Positions 6,105 through 10,602 of a stretch of DNA of 10,602 bases are shown here, one piece after another. Within the stretch, counting starts at the first letter, position 1, and every line of letters starts with the position of its first letter. Made by a program: the position numbers and the translations under genes. Under the pieces are notes generated by a model. That model saw only the letters and a program-made list of their open reading frames with translations. It did not search any database and was not told the origin of the DNA. The stretch covers positions 1-10,602 of the forward strand of contig JAEZGB010000009.1 of NCBI GenBank assembly GCA_023437485.1. The letters run 5' to 3'. The DNA comes from Bacteroidota bacterium (lineage in GTDB: Bacteria > Bacteroidota > Bacteroidia > Flavobacteriales > Flavobacteriaceae).

Positions 6105-7868
6105 TTAGGAAGTGCGGCCGGCAATCCAATCTTCAATTTTGCGCTCAAGTAATTGCAGGGGCAAAACACCGCTTTCCAGGATTTTTTCGTGAAACACCCT
6201 GATGTCAAATTTATCGCCCAGTTTGGCTTCGGCATTTTTGCGCAGTTCCATAATTTTCAATTGGCCGATCTTGTAAGAAAGCGCCTGGCCCGGAATCGCC
6301 ATGTAGCGCTCAATTTCGGCAATGATCGAAGCCTCAGGTTCAGCCTCATTGTCCAGTGAATATTGTATGGCCTGTTCGCGTGTCCAGCCCTTGGTGTGCA
6401 TGCCGGTATCAACCACGAGCCTGATGGCCCGGTGCATCTCGCTGCTCAACATCCCAAAATATTGGTACGGATCGTCATAAAGCCCAAGTTCCTTACCCAG
6501 GCTTTCGGTGTAAAGCGCCCAGCCTTCGCCATAGGCGCCAAACCAATTGAATTTCCTAAAATCTGGCAAGGCCTCATTTTCCTGTTGCAGCGAAACCTGG
6601 AAGTGATGGCCGGGAATAGCCTCGTGCAGGAAAAGATCTTCGTCGGCGTAGTAGTTGTACTTTGAAACGTCGGGGATGGGCACGTAAAAAATGCCCGGGC
6701 GGGAACCATCGGCGGCACCCTGAACATATTGCGCACTCGCCGTTTTTTCGCGGAAGGCTTCGGTTCGCCGGACCTCAAACGGTGTTTTGGGTTGTAATGA
6801 GAACAATTTGTCCACATTGGGTTTGATGCGTTCGTGAATTTTCTCAAAATTGGCGATAACCTCTTCGGGTTTGGTAAAAGGCATCAGTTCCTTGCGCGCA
6901 CGGACGTGATTGAAGAATTCCCCAATCGTCCCTTTGAAACCAACCTGGTTCTTGACGCTTTCCATTTCGCTTCTTATGCGCGCTACCTCCCGCAGCCCCA
7001 GTTCGTGAATTTGGGCGGGCGTCATGGTAGTGGTGGTCCATTGTTTTACCAGCGTGGCATAGTATTGTGACCCGCCGGCATTAGCCGAAAGGCCGCTGGT
7101 TTCCCTGCATGCGGGTGCGTATTCCTTCTCAATAAAATCGGCCATGGCCTTGAAACGCGGCACCAATTGGTTCATAATCACGTTGGCGTAATCGGTTTCA
7201 ATTTGCTTTTGGGCGGCAGCCGGAATTGAATCGGGCATTTTTTTGACTGCCGAATAAAACATGTTATCCTGCGCGGTTTCGCTTATCATATCCCGGAATT
7301 GTGGCGCGACCCTGAGCGCCAGCACACGCGGGATTGTCACTTGTTGAGCCATCCCTTTTTTCATGTACACTTGCGCCGAATCCATCCAGACGGCAAATTT
7401 TTCCAGTCTTTTCAGGAAGTTTTGATAATCTTTTTGGGAATTGAACGGTTGCGCGCCCTCACCACTGGCAAGCATGCCCAAAGTAAGGTGGGTCCCGTCA
7501 AATTGGTGAATGGGCGTCAGGTTGCTTTTGTGCGAAAGCATTTCCTTGCCCACTTCAATTTCCCATTGCATCACTCCAAGGCTTAATTGCTGCTCCTGGT
7601 CCAGCGTTTTTGTATCCACCTTTTTAAGCGCAAGCTCATATTTGTCAAAAAACGCCTTTTGCCTTTCCCGGTATTCCTGCGTCATTTCCAGTTCAAGGCG
7701 GTCATTGTATTTTGATTGCCCGTTAAAGGTCGCATCCAATGGATTCAGCGCGTTCTTATCATCAAAATATTGGGCGCAAAGCGCGTTGAAATCCATTTCG
7801 TCGGTTTTGGAGTTGTTGCATGACACGATCAGGAGGACGGCCACGCACAAAAGAAGATTGCGCATCAT
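6105..7868 (-). CDS. DUF885 family lipoprotein, putative zinc metallopeptidase
   Basis: With ATG at 7866-7868 the protein has 587 residues; a TTG five codons earlier is in frame, but the second start begins the signal peptide cleanly. Residues 1-17 (MMRNLLLCVAVLLIVSC) form a lipoprotein signal with Cys17 as the lipid anchor, so it should be exported and membrane-attached. The body matches the DUF885 family, about 550-600 residues. The hallmark HEAIPGHH (415-422) is a zinc-site motif, and the downstream YGEGWALYTE (446-455) supplies candidate Glu ligands, as in gluzincin-like peptidases. The C-terminal segment GQALSYKIGQLKI (about 527-539) is also typical. Peptidase activity is inferred from the motif; most members have no known substrate. 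It starts 38 bp after rluB on the same strand and may be co-transcribed with it. Confidence 0.93.
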   Translation of the reverse strand: MMRNLLLCVAVLLIVSCNNSKTDEMDFNALCAQYFDDKNALNPLDATFNGQSKYNDRLELEMTQEYRERQKAFFDKYELALKKVDTKTLDQEQQLSLGVMQWEIEVGKEMLSHKSNLTPIHQFDGTHLTLGMLASGEGAQPFNSQKDYQNFLKRLEKFAVWMDSAQVYMKKGMAQQVTIPRVLALRVAPQFRDMISETAQDNMFYSAVKKMPDSIPAAAQKQIETDYANVIMNQLVPRFKAMADFIEKEYAPACRETSGLSANAGGSQYYATLVKQWTTTTMTPAQIHELGLREVARIRSEMESVKNQVGFKGTIGEFFNHVRARKELMPFTKPEEVIANFEKIHERIKPNVDKLFSLQPKTPFEVRRTEAFREKTASAQYVQGAADGSRPGIFYVPIPDVSKYNYYADEDLFLHEAIPGHHFQVSLQQENEALPDFRKFNWFGAYGEGWALYTESLGKELGLYDDPYQYFGMLSSEMHRAIRLVVDTGMHTKGWTREQAIQYSLDNEAEPEASIIAEIERYMAIPGQALSYKIGQLKIMELRKNAEAKLGDKFDIRVFHEKILESGVLPLQLLERKIEDWIAGRTS

Positions 7869-7906
7869 ATGAATTTTAGGCAATAAGTCGCGACCAGGCG
7901 CGGTTG

Positions 7907-8773
7907 TTACAAATTTTTCAGGTTGATGATTTCCTGCTCGGTGAGTACACGCCAGTTTCCGCGCGGAAGGTTTTTCTTGGTGAGTCCCGCAAAGGCAACG
8001 CGGTCCACTTTAAGCACGTTATACCCGAAGTTTTCAAAAATAGACCGTACCACTTTCACATTCGCTGTCCGAAGCCTGAGTCCGATCTCGGTTTTGGGCT
8101 GGTCTTCCACGTATGAAATCTCGTCGATGAAAAGTTTATGTCCGTCGAGCGTTACGCCTCCTGAAATCTTTTCCAGATCCTCAAATTTCAGGTTTTTGTC
8201 CAGTGTGACCTGGTAAATTTTAGGCGAGCGCTGGCCGGGAAGGCTAAACTTGCGGATCATGTCGGTGTCATTGGTGAACAGCAAAAGCCCGGTGGTGTTC
8301 TTGTCCATCCGTCCGACTGGCTGGAGTTTGGCTTTTGAGGCACCGCGAATGAGTTCGGCGACGTTGCGCATTCCGGGCTCATCCTCACCGGCTGTGGTGA
8401 AGTTCTTGGGTTTGTTGAGCAGAAAATACTCCTTTTTCTCGGGGACGATGTTGGTGCCGTCAAAGGTCACGACATCGCCCGGTTTTACCTGGTAGCCCAT
8501 CTCGGTTACGGCAATGCCGTTTACGCGGACGCTTCCGCTTTGGATGTAGATATCGGCGTCGCGGCGCGAACAAATTCCCGAATTGGCGATGTACTTATTG
8601 AGCCTGATTTCATCCGGGTTGGCTTTCTTGGCCGGTTTTGGTGCCTTGGGCTTTGCATCGGCTTTGGGCCTGGCGGCGCGCTTCTCCATGGGAGGACGCG
8701 ATTTTGATGACGGGTTTTTCCCGCCCGGTTTGGGTTTTGCCGCGGACTTCCGGTTTCTATTGGGCTGATTCAT
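7907..8773 (-). CDS. rluB: RsuA/RluB-family 23S rRNA pseudouridine synthase
   Basis: Converts a specific rRNA uridine to pseudouridine; RluB acts on 23S U2605 in E. coli, and the exact target here is inferred. The ATG at 8771-8773 gives 288 residues; a TTG five codons upstream overlaps the -7 box and is unlikely. Residues 1-55 are a Lys/Pro/Arg/Ala-rich, probably disordered basic tail, often seen in Bacteroidota homologues. Residues about 56-108 are an S4 RNA-binding domain (IRLNKYIANSGICSRRDAD, then VRVNG). The synthase domain follows, with the catalytic motif GRMDKNTTGLLLFTND, where Asp147 is the nucleophile, and KIYQVTLD further on. RsuA, RluB, RluE and RluF are hard to separate by eye; the S4 domain makes RluE less likely. 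The gene follows a structured intergenic element 118 bp from the prenyltransferase gene. Confidence 0.92.
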   Translation of the reverse strand: MNQPNRNRKSAAKPKPGGKNPSSKSRPPMEKRAARPKADAKPKAPKPAKKANPDEIRLNKYIANSGICSRRDADIYIQSGSVRVNGIAVTEMGYQVKPGDVVTFDGTNIVPEKKEYFLLNKPKNFTTAGEDEPGMRNVAELIRGASKAKLQPVGRMDKNTTGLLLFTNDTDMIRKFSLPGQRSPKIYQVTLDKNLKFEDLEKISGGVTLDGHKLFIDEISYVEDQPKTEIGLRLRTANVKVVRSIFENFGYNVLKVDRVAFAGLTKKNLPRGNWRVLTEQEIINLKNL

Positions 8774-8785
8774 AAATTTTTTTTG

Positions 8786-8793
8786 CAAAGATA
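8786..8793 (-). promoter_or_regulatory. Candidate -7 box (TATCTTTG) for rluB
   Basis: The minus strand reads TATCTTTG, a full TAnnTTTG match, 12 bases before the rluB ATG and followed by an A-rich stretch, a common layout for short-leader Bacteroidota promoters. No clear TTG -33 element is seen about 19 bases upstream; that place falls in the structured element. Confidence 0.5.
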
Positions 8794-8810
8794 ATTAAAT
8801 AGCAGCGAGC

Positions 8811-8875
8811 GCAGCCCGGATCGAGGCGGCATCCTTTGCGAAGCAAAGATATAGCCGAGAGCCGGAAATGTCTGC
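8811..8875. repeat. Structured intergenic element, nested imperfect hairpin
   Basis: Four pairs of complementary arms nest in order: GCAG (8811-8814) with CTGC (8872-8875), CCGG (8816-8819) with CCGG (8862-8865), CGGC (8827-8830) with GCCG (8854-8857), and CTTTGC (8834-8839) with GCAAAG (8843-8848) around a GAA triloop. Small internal loops separate the stems. It fills most of the 133-bp gap between the prenyltransferase stop (8907) and the rluB ATG (8773) and is richer in G+C than the flanking bases. It resembles intergenic repeats I recall from Flavobacteriaceae genomes, but only one copy is in this window. It could be a REP/MITE-like element or an RNA processing or termination site. Confidence 0.6.
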
Positions 8876-8885
8876 CATTACCCAA

Positions 8886-8906
8886 AACTCATAACTCACA
8901 ACAAAA
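8886..8906. repeat. Short degenerate heptamer repeat
   Basis: AACTCAT, AACTCAC and AACAAAA lie end to end just after the prenyltransferase stop codon. Two units differ by one base, the third is degenerate. Too short to claim function. Confidence 0.3.
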
Positions 8907-9866
8907 CTAAAAAGACATCCACCGCAGCATTTCCCTTCCGTGCACCAGCACGCGGGGCTCAACCAATATGATTGAGAAAACGCCCGTCACGATTAAAAAT
9001 TTGAGCACATTGTGAAGCGTAAGGTAGTGCGGTTTTTTCTCGCTTTTCCACAGGCGCATCACGATAAACAGCAGCGCGGCCAGGCAGAGGTAAAAGTAAA
9101 TGTCCATCAGGCCGACGTCGGCGTGTTCCACCAGTACGTAAACCGGAACCAGGGTCAGGATGGCAAGCCCGGTGATGATTTTCTTTGAGGTTTGTTCGCC
9201 GTAGGCCACGGGCACGGTCTTGTAATTGGAGACGAAGTCGCCCGCCAAATTTTCAAGGTCCTTGACCATTTCGCGGATCATCAGAAGTAAAAACAGGAAT
9301 GCGGCATGGGCAAATACGATGGCGAGTTGCTCGGGTTCGTAGCTCCGGAATTGGTCCAATTTGGCATAGTAGAGAAGGATTCCAAAAAAGGGGAAGATCG
9401 CCAAAACCGCCGCCGTGACATTGCCGATAATGGGATACTTCTTGAGCTTGTGCGAGTAGAACCAAATCAGGAATATGTAGGCCGAATAGAACGCCGCCAC
9501 TCGCCAGGACACCAGCATGGCCAGCGCGACCACAAAGAAATTCAGCCCAAAGTACACGTAAAGTTTGGTCTTTTGGCTGACAAGCCGGTCCAGCATCGAT
9601 TTTGTGGGTCGGTTGATCAGGTCTTTCTCTGAATCGTAAAAGTTGTTGATAATGTAACCCGAAGCAATCGAAAGGCTGGAGGCCAGTACCAGGACAAAGA
9701 GGTTTGCGTCGAGTAAAATAGCAAGTGACGGGATGTCTTTGGGAGCAAGGATAAAAATGGCCGCCAGGTATTGCGCAATGGCAATCACCGGGATGTTGTA
9801 ACCCCTGACCACTGAGAACAAACTCACGATTTTCATGGCGATGAGCCTGTTTTTCCTGCTCAGCAT
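8907..9866 (-). CDS. UbiA-family prenyltransferase, GGGP synthase-like
   Basis: A 319-residue membrane protein with about eight or nine hydrophobic segments, as usual for UbiA enzymes, which move a polyprenyl group from its diphosphate to an acceptor. The first Asp-rich motif is NNFYDSEKDLINRP (residues 74-87) and the second is REMVKDLENLAGD followed by the Lys/Thr/Val/Pro segment; both should bind Mg-diphosphate. The INNFYDSEKDxINRP form is the one commonly annotated in Bacteroidota as geranylgeranylglycerol-phosphate geranylgeranyltransferase, but the acceptor cannot be fixed from sequence; quinone or other lipid synthesis is possible. The ATG at 9864-9866 is used; Met11 (MKIVSLFSVVRGYN) is a possible later start, since the first ten residues are basic and poorly conserved-looking. 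It starts 9 bp after the mevalonate kinase stop, consistent with one isoprenoid operon. Confidence 0.88.
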   Translation of the reverse strand: MLSRKNRLIAMKIVSLFSVVRGYNIPVIAIAQYLAAIFILAPKDIPSLAILLDANLFVLVLASSLSIASGYIINNFYDSEKDLINRPTKSMLDRLVSQKTKLYVYFGLNFFVVALAMLVSWRVAAFYSAYIFLIWFYSHKLKKYPIIGNVTAAVLAIFPFFGILLYYAKLDQFRSYEPEQLAIVFAHAAFLFLLLMIREMVKDLENLAGDFVSNYKTVPVAYGEQTSKKIITGLAILTLVPVYVLVEHADVGLMDIYFYLCLAALLFIVMRLWKSEKKPHYLTLHNVLKFLIVTGVFSIILVEPRVLVHGREMLRWMSF

Positions 9867-9875
9867 GTGCCGTGC

Positions 9876-10602
9876 TTAAAACTGGTAAACTACTTCGAGC
9901 TTGTAATCTTTAAGCGATTGGCGAGCCTTGTCAAGATCTTCGGTAAAACCTAAAATATAGCCACCACCGCCTGATCCGCAAAGCTTGAGATAGTAATCGT
10001 TGGTCTCAATGCCATTTTGCCATACGCCGTGAAACTGCTCGGGGATCATGGGTTTGAAATGGTTGAGTACCACTTTTGAAAGCTGTTTGGTATTGGAAAA
10101 CAGCGATTTGATGTCGCCGCCCAGGAAATTTTCGACGCACGCATCGGTGTATTTAACGAATTCGTTTTTGAGCATCGCCCGGAAGCCCTTGTCCTTGAGG
10201 TTTTCCATGAAGATGTTGACCATCGGCGCCGTTTCGCCAACAATTCCCGAGTCCAGCAAAAACACTGCGCCCTTGCCGTTGGTGGCCTGCGACGGGATTC
10301 CCGCGGGTTCGATGTTGTCCTTTGAATTGATCAGGATCGGGATGCTGAGGTAGCTGTTGAGCGGGTCAAGGCCGGAACTCTTGCCGTGGAAAAAGCTTTC
10401 CATCGCCCCAAAAATATTTTTGAGCGTCAGCAATTTTTCACGCGTGAGGTTTTCCAGCACCGTGATTTTGTCAAACGCATATTTGTCATAAATGGCGGCT
10501 ACCAAGGCTCCGCTGCTGCCAACGCCATAGCCCTGCGGGATGCTCGAATCGAAATACATTCCGGCGTCGATATCGGCCTGAAGCCGGTCGCAGTCAAAAC
10601 GC
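9876..10602 (-). CDS. Mevalonate kinase (GHMP kinase family), 5' end outside window
   Basis: About 242 C-terminal residues are visible. The frame stays open to the window edge (…RFDCDRLQADIDAG before Met at 10557), so that Met is internal and the true start lies beyond. The ATP-binding GHMP motif reads PQGYGVGSSGALVAAIYD, close to the edge. The segment FFHGKSSGLDPLNSY carries the likely catalytic Asp, and LCGSGGGGYILGF near the C-terminus is the third GHMP motif. These fit mevalonate kinase, which makes phosphomevalonate from mevalonate and ATP in the cytoplasm. Family knowledge: Flavobacteriia use the mevalonate pathway. Other GHMP kinases, such as phosphomevalonate kinase or a GYDIA-type paralogue, are less likely but not excluded with the N-terminus missing. 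The prenyltransferase gene follows by 9 bp, agreeing with a role in isoprenoid supply. Confidence 0.85.
   Translation of the reverse strand, partial: RFDCDRLQADIDAGMYFDSSIPQGYGVGSSGALVAAIYDKYAFDKITVLENLTREKLLTLKNIFGAMESFFHGKSSGLDPLNSYLSIPILINSKDNIEPAGIPSQATNGKGAVFLLDSGIVGETAPMVNIFMENLKDKGFRAMLKNEFVKYTDACVENFLGGDIKSLFSNTKQLSKVVLNHFKPMIPEQFHGVWQNGIETNDYYLKLCGSGGGGYILGFTEDLDKARQSLKDYKLEVVYQF

Noticed and set aside
7869..7883. TTG start for the DUF885 gene
   Set aside because: It would add five residues ahead of a complete lipoprotein signal; ATG at 7868 is the better start.
8774..8788. TTG start for rluB
   Set aside because: It would place the start codon inside the -7 box; ATG at 8773 fits the usual leader layout.
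8821..8906. CRISPR repeat or mobile element end
   Set aside because: Only one copy, no spacers, no transposase gene and no target-site duplication seen; kept as a structured intergenic element only.

Overview
The window looks like ordinary chromosomal DNA from a Bacteroidota bacterium, most probably Flavobacteriaceae. The reasons are a flavobacterial-type RpoN, mevalonate-pathway isoprenoid genes next to a UbiA/GGGP-type prenyltransferase, an RsuA-family pseudouridine synthase with a long basic tail, TAnnTTTG-like -7 boxes, and AT-rich leaders without clear Shine-Dalgarno sequences. Family assignments come from recognising motifs by eye; no database was searched. I see no IS element, phage gene, CRISPR array, tRNA or rRNA.

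Layout. (1) 1-208, plus strand: the end of an alkyltransferase-like (MGMT-family) gene whose alkyl-acceptor Cys is Ala. (2) 199-1310, minus strand: a YjbR/MmcQ-family gene followed by a PH-like/SHOCT protein gene, which converges on and overlaps the first gene by 10 bp. (3) 1417-3879, plus strand: rpoN (sigma-54), then a PAP2-like membrane protein starting on the base after the rpoN stop, then a small exported protein. (4) 3880-3955: a convergent gap with a hairpin. (5) 3956-10602, minus strand: five co-directional genes read in the order mevalonate kinase (5' end beyond the window), UbiA prenyltransferase, RluB-like pseudouridine synthase, DUF885 lipoprotein peptidase, and a soluble triple-PAS histidine kinase.

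How the genes may work together. The mevalonate kinase and prenyltransferase are 9 bp apart and both belong to isoprenoid/prenyl-lipid metabolism, so they probably form one unit. A structured intergenic element (8811-8875) separates them from rluB, which has its own good -7 box. The DUF885 gene follows rluB by 38 bp and may be co-transcribed, but no functional link is evident. The kinase lies after a further 148-bp AT-rich gap and has no response regulator beside it. rpoN and the PAP2-like gene are probably translationally coupled.

No multi-gene defence, secretion or biosynthetic system is visible. The points most worth following up are the structured intergenic element before rluB, the Cys-less alkyltransferase homologue, the dyad in the rpoN leader, the orphan triple-PAS kinase and the altered PAP2-like protein. 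None of them amounts to clear evidence of a new system.
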